Below are positions 42,724 through 52,743 of a DNA stretch of 64,000 nucleotides, in pieces. The number at the start of each line of letters is the position of its first letter. Positions within the stretch are counted from its first letter, which is position 1. The translations under genes were made by a program, and so were the position numbers. The notes beneath the pieces were generated by a model. That model was not told where the DNA came from. It saw nothing but the letters and a program-made list of their open reading frames with translations, and ran no database searches. The stretch is from Paracoccus aestuariivivens (GTDB lineage: Bacteria; Pseudomonadota; Alphaproteobacteria; Rhodobacterales; Rhodobacteraceae), in the NCBI RefSeq assembly GCF_009711225.1, contig NZ_WMIE01000005.1:180240-244239 (forward strand). Direction: 5' to 3'.

Positions 42724-43719
42724 TCAAAGATAATAGCTGCGGAACCAGTCCACATAGGCCGCCACGCCCTCACGCACCTGCGTTTCGGGCGCATAACCCG
42801 TCAGGCTGCGCAAAAGCGTGGTATCGGCCCATGTCGCGGGAACGTCGCCCGGCTGCATGGGCAGCAGATCCTTGATCGCTTCCCGACCTGTCGCGGCTTC
42901 GAATGCGGCGATGAAATCCAGCAGTTCGACCGGTGCGCCATTGCCGATATTCACGACGCGGAAAGGCGCGACCGAGGACAGGCTATCCTCGGGCCCGACC
43001 GGAGTATCGCCGGGAACCGTATCCATCAGAAGCCGGATCGCACGGACCAGATCAGTGACATAGGTAAAGTCGCGCCGCATGTCGCCGTGATTGAACACCC
43101 TGATCGGCTTGCCAGCCAGAATCGCGCTCGTGAACAGCCACGGAGCCATGTCCGGACGCCCCCAAGGCCCATAAACCGTGAAAAAGCGGAACATCGTCAC
43201 CGGCAGGCCGAACAGATGCGAGTAGCTATGCGCCATGGCTTCGGTCGACTTTTTCGAAGCCGCGTAGAACGACATCTGCAGATCGGCCTTATCCGTCTCG
43301 CGGTAGGGCATCCTTGTGTTCGCGCCATATGCCGAACTGGTCGAGGCCAGCAGCAGGTGCCTTGGCGGATGGGCGCGCGCGGCTTCGAGCAGTTCGAACG
43401 TGCCGATCAGGTTCGATTGCAGATAGGCGCGGGGATTGTCGATCGAATGCCGGACTCCGGCTTGTGCGGCCAGATGGACGACCAGATCGAGACGATGCGT
43501 GGCAAAGATATCGGCCAGCACATCGGGCTCCTCGACGCGGGCATGAATTGCGGTGAAGCGGGGATGCTGGCGCAGTCGCGCCTCGCGGGCTTCTTTCAGC
43601 GCGGGGTCGTAATAGACGTCATGGGCATCCAGTCCGATGACGTCGTTTCCTTCGGCCAACAGTAGTTCGGACAGGTGATAGCCGATGAAACCGGCCGATC
43701 CGGTAACGAGGACTCGCAT
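42724..43719 (-). CDS. NAD-dependent UDP-sugar epimerase (UDP-glucuronate 4-epimerase type)
   Basis: Extended SDR enzyme of 331 residues. NAD site VLVTGSAGFIGYHLSELLL, STSSAYG, and catalytic YAASK with FRFFTVYGPWGRPDMAPWLF are seen. The sequence is nearest to UDP-glucuronate epimerases, and ugd directly upstream makes UDP-glucuronate, supporting that substrate. ATG 43719 overlaps the ugd stop. Probable use is surface polysaccharide. Confidence 0.88.
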   Translation of the reverse strand: MRVLVTGSAGFIGYHLSELLLAEGNDVIGLDAHDVYYDPALKEAREARLRQHPRFTAIHARVEEPDVLADIFATHRLDLVVHLAAQAGVRHSIDNPRAYLQSNLIGTFELLEAARAHPPRHLLLASTSSAYGANTRMPYRETDKADLQMSFYAASKKSTEAMAHSYSHLFGLPVTMFRFFTVYGPWGRPDMAPWLFTSAILAGKPIRVFNHGDMRRDFTYVTDLVRAIRLLMDTVPGDTPVGPEDSLSSVAPFRVVNIGNGAPVELLDFIAAFEAATGREAIKDLLPMQPGDVPATWADTTLLRSLTGYAPETQVREGVAAYVDWFRSYYL

Positions 43720-44885
43720 CAATCTACCCCATAAAGGTCGCGGGTGTAGACCTTGCCTTCGACATCCAGCAGATCGGGACTCATCCGGTTGGCGATGATC
43801 AGATCCGACTGTTCCTTGAACCTCGCAAGGTTGCGCACGACCGGACTTTGGAAGAAATCTTCCTCGGCCAGCGCGGGCTCATAGACGATACAGGGAATGC
43901 CCTTGGCCTTGATCCGTTTCATGATGCCCTGGATCGAGCTGTCGCGGAAATTGTCCGAGCCTGCCTTCATCACAAGCCGGTAGACGCCGACCAGTTTCGG
44001 ACGGCGGGCGATGATTTCATCGGCGATAAAGTCCTTGCGGGTGCGGTTTGATTCGACGACCGCCGCGATCAATTGCTGCGGCACCTGATCATAATTGGCC
44101 AAAAGCTGTTTGGCATCCTTTGGCAGGCAGTATCCGCCATAGCCGAAACTCGGGTTATTGTAGTGAGCGCCGATGCGTGGGTCCAGACCGACGCCCTCGA
44201 TGATGTCGCGGGTGTTCAGCCCGCGCGACAATGCGTAGCTGTCGAGTTCGTTGAAATAGGCGATGCGCAGCGCAAGATAGGTGTTCGAGAACAGCTTGAT
44301 GGCCTCGGCCTCGACCGCGCCGGTAAACAGCACGGGCATGTCCTTGCTGACGGCGCCTTCGACCAGAAGATCGGCGAATTGATGCGCTTGCGGCGTGTCA
44401 TCGCCGACAACGATGCGCGAGGGATAAAGGTTGTCATAAAGCGCGCGGCCCTCGCGTAGGAATTCGGGCGAGAACATGATCCCCGCATAGTCGAACTGCG
44501 TCCGCATTTCGGTCGCGAAACCAACGGGAACGGTCGATTTCACGACGATTGTCGCATTCGGCGCGTATTCCCTAGCAAGCCCTATGACGCGCTGCACGCT
44601 GGATGTGTCGAAATGGTTCGTGCGGGTGTCGTAATTCGTCGGCGTGGCGATCACGACAAAGTTCGCGCCGGTCAGCGCCTCGGCGGCATCGGTGGTTGCT
44701 TCAAGATCAAGGGGCTTGTCGGCCAGAAACCTTGCGATCTCGTGGTCTTCGATCGGAGAGCGTCGGGCGTTGACCTGATCGACGCGGGATTTGTTGATAT
44801 CCAGCGCAACGACCTTGTTGTGCTGGGCAAGTAGGACGCCAATTGACATCCCGACATAGCCCAAGCCTGCGACTGTGATCTTCAT
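43719..44885 (-). CDS. ugd: UDP-glucose 6-dehydrogenase
   Basis: Oxidises UDP-glucose to UDP-glucuronate. It shows the NAD motif [41 protein letters not shown] and the catalytic Cys in [18 protein letters not shown] 44885 gives 388 residues, matching the short Ugd form of E. coli. The open frame extends upstream, but without family-like residues. Confidence 0.93.
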   Translation of the reverse strand: MKITVAGLGYVGMSIGVLLAQHNKVVALDINKSRVDQVNARRSPIEDHEIARFLADKPLDLEATTDAAEALTGANFVVIATPTNYDTRTNHFDTSSVQRVIGLAREYAPNATIVVKSTVPVGFATEMRTQFDYAGIMFSPEFLREGRALYDNLYPSRIVVGDDTPQAHQFADLLVEGAVSKDMPVLFTGAVEAEAIKLFSNTYLALRIAYFNELDSYALSRGLNTRDIIEGVGLDPRIGAHYNNPSFGYGGYCLPKDAKQLLANYDQVPQQLIAAVVESNRTRKDFIADEIIARRPKLVGVYRLVMKAGSDNFRDSSIQGIMKRIKAKGIPCIVYEPALAEEDFFQSPVVRNLARFKEQSDLIIANRMSPDLLDVEGKVYTRDLYGVD

Positions 44886-44972
44886 CGTGGCGTCCACATC
44901 CTTGTTTGTGCCAGCCCTAACATAGGCAATCTGGGCGAAGAAGCCGCAGATTTGGTCATGCGACTTGCGACC

Positions 44973-44980
44973 GGTATACC
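44973..44980. promoter_or_regulatory. GGTATACC palindrome before the aldehyde dehydrogenase gene
   Basis: An eight-base palindrome within ACCGGTATACCAAG, about 43 bases before ATG 45023, with TTTGGT (44951-44956) and ACCAA also nearby. It resembles the core of GntR/FCD-type operators. No regulator gene is adjacent. Confidence 0.35.
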
Positions 44981-45022
44981 AAGATGCCAAATAGAGCCCG
45001 ACCAAACGGAGGACCTCCCCCA

Positions 45023-46540
45023 ATGACCTTCACCCCTCATGGCAAACATCTGATCGCTGGCGAATGGGTCGCGACCGAGCAGACTTTCCAATCCGAACCG
45101 GCCACCGGACCGGTGCATTCGTTCAGCGTCGGCACCGTCGATCTGGTGAACCGCGCCTGTGAAGCCGCCGAAGACGCGTTCTGGAGCTACGGCTACAGCT
45201 CGCGCGAAGAGCGTGCGCTGTTCCTTGAAGCCATCGCGGACGAGATCGAAGCCCGTGCCGATGCGATCACCCAGATCGGCAGCCAGGAAACCGGCCTGCC
45301 GGAAGCCCGCCTGCAAGGCGAGCGTGGCCGCACCACCGGCCAGTTGCGTCTGTTCGCAAGCCACATCCGCAAGGGCGACTACCTTGACCGCCGCTTCGAC
45401 GCGGCTATGCCCGACCGCAAACCGGCACCGCGTCCGGAACTGCGCCTTGTCGAGCGTCCCATCGGTCCGGTTGCCGTTTTCGGTGCCTCGAACTTCCCGC
45501 TGGCATTCTCGACGGCTGGTGGTGACACCGCAGCCGCTCTGGCCGCTGGTTGCCCCGTCGTCGTCAAAGGTCACTCGGCCCATCCCGGCACCGGCGAGAT
45601 CGTTGCCGAAGCCGTCGCCGCAGCAATCGCGAAATGCGGTCTGCATCCGGGCGTCTTCAGCCTGATCCAGGGCGGTCGCCGCGACGTCGGCACGGCACTG
45701 GTCCAGCACCCGTTCATCAAGGCGGTCGGCTTCACCGGCTCGCTGGCTGGTGGCCGTGCGCTGTTCGATCTGTGTGCGCAGCGCCCCGAGCCGATCCCCT
45801 TCTTCGGCGAGCTGGGCTCGGTCAACCCGATGTTCCTGCTGCCGGAAGCCATGGCTGCCCGCGCCGAAGAACTGGGCACCGGTTGGGCCGGTTCGCTGAC
45901 CATGGGCGCAGGCCAGTTCTGCACCAATCCGGGCATTTCGGTCGTGATCGACGGTCCGGATGCCGACCGTTACACCGCCGCTGCCAAAGCGGGTCTGGAA
46001 AAAGTCGGCGCGCAGACCATGCTGACCGACGGTATCGCGAAAGCCTACCGCGATGGCAAAGAGCGCTTCGAGTCGCGCAACTCGGTGACTCCGGTCTATA
46101 CGACCGAGTCGGCTGACCGCGTTGCCAACCCGAACCTCTATGAAACCACCGCCGAAGCCTATCTGCAGGACCATGCGCTGGGTGAAGAAGTCTTCGGCCC
46201 GCTTGGTCTGGTTGTGCGCGTCGCTGACGTGGACGAGATGGTGAAACTGGCGAAAGGTTTCGAAGGTCAGCTGACCACGACCCTGCACATGGATGCGGGC
46301 GATCTGGACGACGCGCTGAAACTTCGCCCGATCCTCGAGCGCAAGGCTGGCCGCGTGATGGTCAACGGTTTCCCGACCGGCGTGGAAGTTGTCGACTCGA
46401 TGGTGCATGGCGGGCCGTATCCGGCTTCGACGAACTTCGGCGCGACCTCGGTCGGTACGCTGTCGATCCGTCGCTTCCTGCGTCCGGTCAGCTACCAGAA
46501 CTTCCCGGAAGCCCTGCTGCCGGAAGATCTGCGCGGCTGA
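45023..46540 (+). CDS. Aldehyde dehydrogenase, 2-ketoglutarate semialdehyde dehydrogenase type
   Basis: NAD(P)-dependent aldehyde dehydrogenase of 505 residues. Landmarks are [47 protein letters not shown], the Glu of [12 protein letters not shown] and the catalytic Cys in [10 protein letters not shown]. This matches enzymes that oxidise 2,5-dioxopentanoate in pentose or hydroxyproline breakdown; the precise substrate is inferred. ATG 45023 has CGGAGGAC upstream. It is divergent from ugd. Confidence 0.88.
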   Translation: MTFTPHGKHLIAGEWVATEQTFQSEPATGPVHSFSVGTVDLVNRACEAAEDAFWSYGYSSREERALFLEAIADEIEARADAITQIGSQETGLPEARLQGERGRTTGQLRLFASHIRKGDYLDRRFDAAMPDRKPAPRPELRLVERPIGPVAVFGASNFPLAFSTAGGDTAAALAAGCPVVVKGHSAHPGTGEIVAEAVAAAIAKCGLHPGVFSLIQGGRRDVGTALVQHPFIKAVGFTGSLAGGRALFDLCAQRPEPIPFFGELGSVNPMFLLPEAMAARAEELGTGWAGSLTMGAGQFCTNPGISVVIDGPDADRYTAAAKAGLEKVGAQTMLTDGIAKAYRDGKERFESRNSVTPVYTTESADRVANPNLYETTAEAYLQDHALGEEVFGPLGLVVRVADVDEMVKLAKGFEGQLTTTLHMDAGDLDDALKLRPILERKAGRVMVNGFPTGVEVVDSMVHGGPYPASTNFGATSVGTLSIRRFLRPVSYQNFPEALLPEDLRG

Positions 46541-46565
46541 TTTCGCGCTGCATCGCAAGACTTCG

Positions 46566-46591
46566 TGCCACGGGACCCGCGTCCCGTGGCA
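46566..46591 (+). terminator. Rho-independent terminator after the aldehyde dehydrogenase gene
   Basis: TGCCACGGGAC and GTCCCGTGGCA form a perfect 11-base stem with a CCGC loop, followed by TTTCC. Confidence 0.75.
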
Positions 46592-46676
46592 TTTCCATTT
46601 CTACCGCTGACTTGACCACAAGGAGCGGCTGATTCAGTTTGCGCGGACAAATGGCGGCGGCATCGGAGTTCGGGAA

Positions 46677-47291
46677 ATGACGGCGACGAAACATGTGATT
46701 TTCGATCTGGGCGCGGTCCTGATCGAATGGGATGCGGCGCTGGCCTTTGCCGATGTCTTTACCACCCGCGACGCCGCCGAAAGCTGGATGCACGAGATCG
46801 GTTTTGTGGCTTGGAACCGCTTGCAGGATGGTGGCCGCAGTTTTGACGACGGGCTGGCCGCAGCCAAAGCCGAACACGGCGATCTCGCGCGGCATCTGAA
46901 AGGCTATCTGGCGGCCTTTCCTGTCACCATCGAAAAGACCGTTCCGGGAAGCTGGGAGATCCTCGAGGATCTGGCCACCCGCGACGTGCCGCTTTATGCC
47001 ATTACAAACTGGGCCGCGGAAACATGGCCTGCGGCGCTGGAACTGCACCCGCGTCTGGCCACGGTGTTCAAGGATATCGTCGTCTCGGGGCAGGTGGCGC
47101 AACTCAAGCCCGACGCGGCGATCTATCAGCTATTGATGGCGCGCAACGGACTCGAGGCCAAGGATTGCATCTTCATTGACGACAGCGCGGCGAATGTCGA
47201 AGGCGCGCGCGCTGTCGGCATGGATGCAATCCATTTCACCGGAGCCGAGGCACTCGCACGGGAACTTGCCTTGCGCGGGGTCTTCGGCTAG
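46677..47291 (+). CDS. HAD-superfamily hydrolase (YihX-like phosphatase)
   Basis: Haloacid dehalogenase-like phosphatase of 204 residues. Motif I is VIFDLGAVLIEWD, where the second acidic position carries Gly, as in the YihX/epoxide-hydrolase-N subgroup. Motif II is YAITNWA, the Lys is in QLKPDAAIYQ, and motif IV is CIFIDDSAANVEGARAVG. The substrate is unknown. It converges on aroQ, leaving only four bases between the genes. Confidence 0.85.
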   Translation: MTATKHVIFDLGAVLIEWDAALAFADVFTTRDAAESWMHEIGFVAWNRLQDGGRSFDDGLAAAKAEHGDLARHLKGYLAAFPVTIEKTVPGSWEILEDLATRDVPLYAITNWAAETWPAALELHPRLATVFKDIVVSGQVAQLKPDAAIYQLLMARNGLEAKDCIFIDDSAANVEGARAVGMDAIHFTGAEALARELALRGVFG

Positions 47292-47295
47292 CGCG

Positions 47296-47736
47296 TCACG
47301 CCGCGCCGATCAGCGGCGCAAGGTGGCGAAGCGCCAGCAGATAGCCGTTGGTTCCCAGACCTGCGATCACCCCCTCGGCCCGCAGGCTGACATAGGAGTG
47401 ATGGCGGAAGCTCTCGCGTTTGTGGATGTTCGAGATATGGACCTCGATCACCGGCGCATCGAAGGTGTTCAGCGCATCGAGGATCGCGACCGAGGTATGG
47501 GTAAGCGCACCGGGATTGATCACGATCGCATCGGCCTTGTGACGCGCCTCGTGGATGGTGTCGACGATGACGCCTTCGTGGTTGGATTGGAAGAAACGGA
47601 TCTCCAACCCCAGTTCGCGACCTAGCTCGGTGCAGGACTGTTCGACATCGGCCAGTGTGGTGCTGCCGTAGATCTCGGGCTGGCGTTGACCAAGCAGGTT
47701 CAGGTTCGGGCCGTTCAGGATATAGACGGTGGGCAT
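47296..47736 (-). CDS. aroQ: Type II 3-dehydroquinate dehydratase
   Basis: Third step of the shikimate pathway. The 146 residues show [21 protein letters not shown] (with the catalytic Tyr), [34 protein letters not shown] and the catalytic His in [15 protein letters not shown] 47736 is the family-like start; a longer frame exists but is not conserved. Confidence 0.95.
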   Translation of the reverse strand: MPTVYILNGPNLNLLGQRQPEIYGSTTLADVEQSCTELGRELGLEIRFFQSNHEGVIVDTIHEARHKADAIVINPGALTHTSVAILDALNTFDAPVIEVHISNIHKRESFRHHSYVSLRAEGVIAGLGTNGYLLALRHLAPLIGAA

Positions 47737-47817
47737 GGCTTCCTCGTGGCGCAGGCGGGCATGCCCGCATTTTCGTGGCGCGCAGGATAGCGGGGGCGGC
47801 CCCTGCCGCAAGCGGGA

Positions 47818-48522
47818 TCAGGCAGGTTCGGCCAGGAAGATGTAGCCTGCACCGTAGATTGTCTTGATCAGGCGCGGGCTTTTGGGGTCTTCGCCCAGCT
47901 TGGTCCGCAGGCGCGAGATGCGGACGTCCATGGCCCGATCAAAGCTTTCCCCCGCCGCGCCACCCAATGTTTCCAGCATCTGCGTGCGCGAGATCAGGCG
48001 GCGCGGATTGTCCAGAAACATCCGCAGGACTTCGGCTTCGGCATGGCTGATCGGGGTTTCGACCCCCTCGGGCGAGGTCAGGCTGTAGCGGTCGAAATCG
48101 ACAGCCCAACCGGCGAAGCGGATCAATTGGCGGCCCGTGCCGTTGTCGCGGACGGGTTTGCGCAGGCGGGCGCGGATGCGGGCCACGACCTCGGCTGGCT
48201 CGAAAGGTTTGATGATGTAGTCATCCGCGCCAAGCTCGAGGCCAGTCACCCGATCCTGCACTTGCGCCCGACCCGAGATGATGATGATCGCCGCGCCGGA
48301 ATCGCGCGCCAAGCGATGTACCAATGCCAGCCCGTCCCGATCCGGCAAGCCCAGATCGATCAGGCAGGCATCGGGCTGGATGCGGCGCAGACCTGCCTCG
48401 AACTCGGTGGCGCGCGCGAAGCATTGCGTGCGAAAGCCTGCTTCCTGCAGCGCATTCGACAGCAGACGACGGATTTCCGGTTCGTCGTCAAGGATCGCAA
48501 TCAGCGGGGCGTCGTCAGTCAT
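47818..48522 (-). CDS. OmpR/PhoB-family response regulator
   Basis: Two-domain regulator of 234 residues. The receiver has the acidic pair in ILDDEPEIRR, phospho-Asp in ACLIDLGLPDRDG, and Lys in YIIKPFEPAEV. The C-terminal winged helix is PISHAEAEVLRMFLDNPRRLISRTQMLE...RAMDVRISRLRTKLGEDP. It overlaps the sensor kinase gene, so they are a pair. The divergent ligase/ABC operon is the obvious candidate target. Confidence 0.92.
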   Translation of the reverse strand: MTDDAPLIAILDDEPEIRRLLSNALQEAGFRTQCFARATEFEAGLRRIQPDACLIDLGLPDRDGLALVHRLARDSGAAIIIISGRAQVQDRVTGLELGADDYIIKPFEPAEVVARIRARLRKPVRDNGTGRQLIRFAGWAVDFDRYSLTSPEGVETPISHAEAEVLRMFLDNPRRLISRTQMLETLGGAAGESFDRAMDVRISRLRTKLGEDPKSPRLIKTIYGAGYIFLAEPA

Positions 48523-50380
48523 CCGTCACCTTCAAAAGAGCAATGGCCAGTTCGGCCTCATCAAAGGGTTTGGTCAAGACGATAGATTGCAGCCCGTCCC
48601 TTTGGGCAGCGCCGACCGGCAGCGCCGTCATCAGGATCAGTGGCAGGCCCGTCGCACCAAGATCGGTCCCCAAGCCGTCGCCAAGCTGTAGGTCCGACAG
48701 GATCAGCGCCAGATCCGGCAGGTCGGACAAGGCGCGGGCTTCGGACAGGCTGTCGGCCTCGATGACGGAATGCCCCTGCGCGGTCAACATCTCGCGGATG
48801 GTGGCGCGAATGTCGGGATCGTCATCGGCGAGCAGAACCAGCAACGGGTTGGCCGTTTGCCAAGGCAACCGGATGGTGACCTGCGCGCCCCCGGCATTGG
48901 CCAGTTGCAGCGTTCCTCCGGCAAGTTTGATCTGGTCATAGACCATCGGCAGGCCAAGCCCCGATCCCTGTCCGCCTTTCGTGGAAAAGAACGGCTCGGT
49001 TCCGCGCTTGAGCGCCTCGGGCGAGAAGCCGGGACCGGAATCGGTCACCGCGATTTCAAGCCAACGACCGGCGGGGCGGGCGGTCAGGGTGATCCGGCCC
49101 TGACCTTGCATGGCATCCCTTGCGTTGAGGATCAGGTTCAACAGCGCATCCTGCAACGCGCCGGGGTCCAGCATCAGCGGTTGTGCCGGTAGATCGGGGC
49201 TGATCGTCAGCGTCACATCCGCGCCAAGGGTCGGGCGGGTCATGGCGGCCAGTTCTTCGAGCAGCCGTCCCAGATCGACGGGGCGGGGATGGTGTTCCCG
49301 CCGTCCGGTCAGCGTGGCGATACCGTCCAGCAGCGTCGCGCCGCGTCTTGCTGCGGCAAGCGTTGCCTGTACGTCCTCGGCCTGTTCAGCGGGAAGTCCG
49401 ACCCGCGATAGACGGGTTTGCAAGCCCAGAATGATGGTCAGAAGATTGCCGAAATCATGCGCCATACCCGAAGTGACCTGAGCTGCAACGGCGCGCTTTG
49501 CGGCATGGGTCATGGCCTCGCGCGATTGCACCTCGGCGGTGACATCGGTCGACAGGATATAGGCGCCACGCCCGATCTGGTCGGGGGTCAGTGCGATGCG
49601 GATGCGCCGTCCGGAAGGGGGATGGGTGATCTCGAACACCTGGGGTTGGCCGGCAATCGCGCGATCCATATAAGGGCGGATGCGGTCGAAGGTCTCGCGT
49701 CCCAGCACCTCGTTGCCATCGCGGCCAAGGATCGACCGGCCCGATCCCGGAAACACGGTCGAGATCTGGTTGTTCGAAAAGGTGTAGCGGTAGTTCTGGT
49801 CCATATGCGCGATATGGGCAGGAACCATTGCGGTGACCTGTCGGGTGCGGGCCTCGGATTCGGTCAGGATGCGCTTGGCTTCTTCCAGCGCGGCGTTGGT
49901 CGCGGCCAAGGTGCGGTTCGCGGCGGACAGACGCTCGGCATGGTCCAGAACAAGTTCTGACAGTTCCTCGGATCGCGCCCGCCGCAATTCCTCGTGCTGC
50001 TTGATCTGGGTGATATCGGTATAGACGGCGATCCAGCCACCTTGGGACAGCGGCGCCCCCTCGACCGAAATCCAGCGCCCGTCGGCCCGTTTGCGCTCCA
50101 TGTAGTGGGGCTGGAAGGTCTTGGCCTGCTCGACCCTTTCGCGGATCGCGGTCTCGGGGTCGTCTTGCGGGCCGTATTCGCCACGATCGACCAGATAGCG
50201 GATCGTGTCCTGAAAGGTTGCGCCCGGACGGGTCAGCGCATCCGGCAGACCGAACATCGCCTGATAGGGCCGGTTGGCCACGGCAAGCCTAAGGTCCGCG
50301 TCAAAGATCGAGATTGCCTGCTGGATCAGGTTCAGGCCGGATCTGGTCAACTCGGCGTGACGGTCCTCGGGAAGCATCAT
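48515..50380 (-). CDS. PAS hybrid sensor histidine kinase with C-terminal receiver
   Basis: Protein of 621 residues without membrane helices, so probably cytoplasmic. It has two PAS-like regions (LIQQAISIFDADLRLAVANRPYQAMFG near 17-45 and IAHMDQNYRYTFSNNQISTVFPG near 190-215) with a coiled-coil between, the phospho-His308 in SGMAHDFGNLLT, ATPase boxes NLILNARDAM, DSGPGF and GSGLGLPMV, and a receiver with LADDDPDIR, LILSDLQLGDG and VLTKPFDEAE. It can feed a phosphorelay through its own receiver to the response regulator at 47818. The ligand is unknown. Confidence 0.9.
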   Translation of the reverse strand: MMLPEDRHAELTRSGLNLIQQAISIFDADLRLAVANRPYQAMFGLPDALTRPGATFQDTIRYLVDRGEYGPQDDPETAIRERVEQAKTFQPHYMERKRADGRWISVEGAPLSQGGWIAVYTDITQIKQHEELRRARSEELSELVLDHAERLSAANRTLAATNAALEEAKRILTESEARTRQVTAMVPAHIAHMDQNYRYTFSNNQISTVFPGSGRSILGRDGNEVLGRETFDRIRPYMDRAIAGQPQVFEITHPPSGRRIRIALTPDQIGRGAYILSTDVTAEVQSREAMTHAAKRAVAAQVTSGMAHDFGNLLTIILGLQTRLSRVGLPAEQAEDVQATLAAARRGATLLDGIATLTGRREHHPRPVDLGRLLEELAAMTRPTLGADVTLTISPDLPAQPLMLDPGALQDALLNLILNARDAMQGQGRITLTARPAGRWLEIAVTDSGPGFSPEALKRGTEPFFSTKGGQGSGLGLPMVYDQIKLAGGTLQLANAGGAQVTIRLPWQTANPLLVLLADDDPDIRATIREMLTAQGHSVIEADSLSEARALSDLPDLALILSDLQLGDGLGTDLGATGLPLILMTALPVGAAQRDGLQSIVLTKPFDEAELAIALLKVTDD

Positions 50381-50500
50381 CAGACCTCTTTGCCTTGAGC
50401 TTGTAACAATTCGTAGGATTTTCGAAAAATTGGCGCAAGGATTGCTGAACTAAGCTGAGATTGTCCGAAGGGAGGGGAGCCCCAAGGACAGGGAGGAACC

Positions 50501-52486
50501 ATGCAGAAGACGCAGGCGGCCCATGCCGGTTTGCAGTCCATTCCCGCATTGCTGGCGCGCAACGCCTCGCAATTCGGGACGCGGACAGCATATCGGGAAA
50601 AGGAATTCGGGATCTGGCAAAGCTGGACCTGGGCGCAATCCGCGCGCGAGATTCGCGAGCTGGCTTTGGGTTTTCTGGTTCTTGGCCTTCGCCCCGGTGA
50701 TTACGTCGCCATTATCGGCCGCAACCGCCCGATGCATTATTGGTCGATGGTCGCGGCCCAGATGTGCGGAGCCATTCCGGTGCCGCTGTATCAGGACGCC
50801 GTCGCCGACGAGATGGCCTATGTGCTGGGAAATTGCGGCGCGCGTTTTGTGGTTTGCGGCGATCAGGAACAGGTCGACAAGGTACTCGAGGTCGGAACCC
50901 GAGCCCCGGCGGTCGAGCAGATCATCTATACCGACAAGCGCGGGATGCGGAAATACGACCATTCCCGCATGAACGCCTTGGCCGATGTGCAGGCCGAGGG
51001 TCGCGCCGCCGAGCAACGGCTCGGCCCGGAACTCGACCGCCATATCGCCGCGCTGGATTACGACGCGACCTGCGTGATGCTGTACACTTCGGGGACGACG
51101 GGCAAGCCCAAGGGAGTGGTGCTCTCGAACCGCAATATCATCGAAACCGCCAGAAACAGTGCCGATTTCGACCACCTTTCCGAGCGTGAGGAGGCCTTGG
51201 CCTATCTGCCGATGGCATGGGTCGGCGATTTCATCTTTTCGGTGGGGCAGGCTTATTCGGCTGCCTTCACGGTCAGCTGTCCCGAGGGCGCGCATACGAT
51301 GATGACCGACCTGCGCGAAATCGGTCCGACATACTTCTTCGCTCCGCCGCGCGTGTTCGAGGGGCAACTGACCAGCGTCATGATCCGGATGGAGGATGCG
51401 GGCCGCATCAAGCGCGGGCTGTTCAAGCATTACATGGCCGTGGCGCGCCGCGTCGGACCGCAGATCCTCGAGGGTAAACCCGTCGGAATTCTGGACCGGC
51501 TCAGCTATGCACTTGGCAATATCCTGATCTTTGGGCCGCTCAAGAATACGCTGGGCTATTCCCGCATCCGCGTCGGCTACACCGCGGGCGAGGCGATCGG
51601 GCCCGAGATCTTCGATTTCTATCGCAGCCTCGGGATCAACCTGAAGCAGCTTTACGGCCAGACCGAGGCTTCGGTTTTCATCACCCAGCAACCGGATGGC
51701 GAGGTGCGCTCGGATACGGTGGGCGTGCCGTCGCCGGGGGTCGAGTTGAAGATCGCCGAGAATGGCGAAGTGTTCTACCGCTCGCCCGGCACGTTCGTCG
51801 AATATTTCAAGAACCCCGACAGCACGGCCTCGACCAAGGACGCCGAGGGTTGGGTCGCAACCGGAGACGCGGGCTTTTTCGAAGAGGCGACCGGACATCT
51901 GCGCATTATCGACCGCGCCAAGGATGTCGGGAAGATGGCTGACGGACGCATGTTCGCGCCGAAATATGTCGAGAATAAGCTGAAATTCTATCCCAACATC
52001 CTTGAGGCCGTCGTCTTTGGCGCGGGGCGCGACTTCTGCACCGCCTTCATCAATATCGACCTGACCGCCGTCGGTAATTGGGCTGAGCGTAACAACATCG
52101 CCTATGCCAGCTATCAGGAATTGGCCGGGCATCCGCAGGTCTATGCGACGATCAAGGACCATGTGCAGGCGGTCAATGCCTCAATTGCCGAAGACCCGAT
52201 GCTGTCGGGCTGCCAGATCAGCCGTTTCCTTGTTCTGCATAAGGAACTTGATCCAGACGACGGCGAGATGACCCGTACCCGCAAGGTTCGGCGCAATATC
52301 ATTGCCGACAAATATGCCGATCTGATCGCGGCGCTTTATGACGGATCGGAAAACGTCTTTACCGAAACCGAAGTCACCTACGAAGATGGTCGCAAGGGCA
52401 AGATCCGGGCGACATTGCACATCGAGGATACCCGGCTCGTATCTCCCACCCTTCACCATGTGAAAGCAAAGGGAATTGCAGCATGA
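50501..52486 (+). CDS. AMP-dependent synthetase/ligase (long-chain acyl-CoA synthetase type)
   Basis: Adenylate-forming acyl-CoA ligase of 661 residues. The P-loop is YTSGTTGKPKGVVLSN, with AYLPMAWVGDFIFSVGQAYSAA, LYGQTEASVF and EGWVATGDAGF, and the C-terminal lid. The length is nearer FadD15/bubblegum-type enzymes than short-chain ligases. It is first in an operon with branched-chain-type ABC transporter genes; the transported acid is probably its substrate, but its identity is not readable. GGAGGAACC precedes ATG. Confidence 0.87.
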   Translation: MQKTQAAHAGLQSIPALLARNASQFGTRTAYREKEFGIWQSWTWAQSAREIRELALGFLVLGLRPGDYVAIIGRNRPMHYWSMVAAQMCGAIPVPLYQDAVADEMAYVLGNCGARFVVCGDQEQVDKVLEVGTRAPAVEQIIYTDKRGMRKYDHSRMNALADVQAEGRAAEQRLGPELDRHIAALDYDATCVMLYTSGTTGKPKGVVLSNRNIIETARNSADFDHLSEREEALAYLPMAWVGDFIFSVGQAYSAAFTVSCPEGAHTMMTDLREIGPTYFFAPPRVFEGQLTSVMIRMEDAGRIKRGLFKHYMAVARRVGPQILEGKPVGILDRLSYALGNILIFGPLKNTLGYSRIRVGYTAGEAIGPEIFDFYRSLGINLKQLYGQTEASVFITQQPDGEVRSDTVGVPSPGVELKIAENGEVFYRSPGTFVEYFKNPDSTASTKDAEGWVATGDAGFFEEATGHLRIIDRAKDVGKMADGRMFAPKYVENKLKFYPNILEAVVFGAGRDFCTAFINIDLTAVGNWAERNNIAYASYQELAGHPQVYATIKDHVQAVNASIAEDPMLSGCQISRFLVLHKELDPDDGEMTRTRKVRRNIIADKYADLIAALYDGSENVFTETEVTYEDGRKGKIRATLHIEDTRLVSPTLHHVKAKGIAA

Positions 52487-52743
52487 CCTCTGAAAAACCC
52501 GCTTATGTCTTTGCCATCATCTTCGGGATCTCCGGTCTGGTACTGGCATGGCTTCTGGCCTCGATCCTGCCGCCGCATGTCTACAACGTCTTTTCAAGCG
52601 CCATCGGCGCGGTCTTTGGCGTCTTGATGATCTCGCGCCTGTGGCCTGCTTTGCCCTTTGGCAAGGCACATCTCTGGGGTGCGGCGCTGATCGCCTACAA
52701 TATCGGCCTTTCGCTGCTGGAAAGGGTCTGGTTGTCCGCATGA
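52483..52743 (+). CDS. Small membrane protein between ligase and ABC genes
   Basis: 86 residues with three hydrophobic segments (YVFAIIFGISGLVLAWLLASIL, VFSSAIGAVFGVLMISRLW, LWGAALIAYNIGLSLLERVW). Not recognised. Its start overlaps the ligase stop and its stop overlaps the livG start, so it is part of the operon and likely works with the ligase or transporter. Confidence 0.75.
   Translation: MTSEKPAYVFAIIFGISGLVLAWLLASILPPHVYNVFSSAIGAVFGVLMISRLWPALPFGKAHLWGAALIAYNIGLSLLERVWLSA

Noticed and set aside
44882..46558. A 558-codon antisense open frame over the aldehyde dehydrogenase gene
   Set aside because: No domain or ribosome-binding site; the plus-strand gene has all catalytic motifs.
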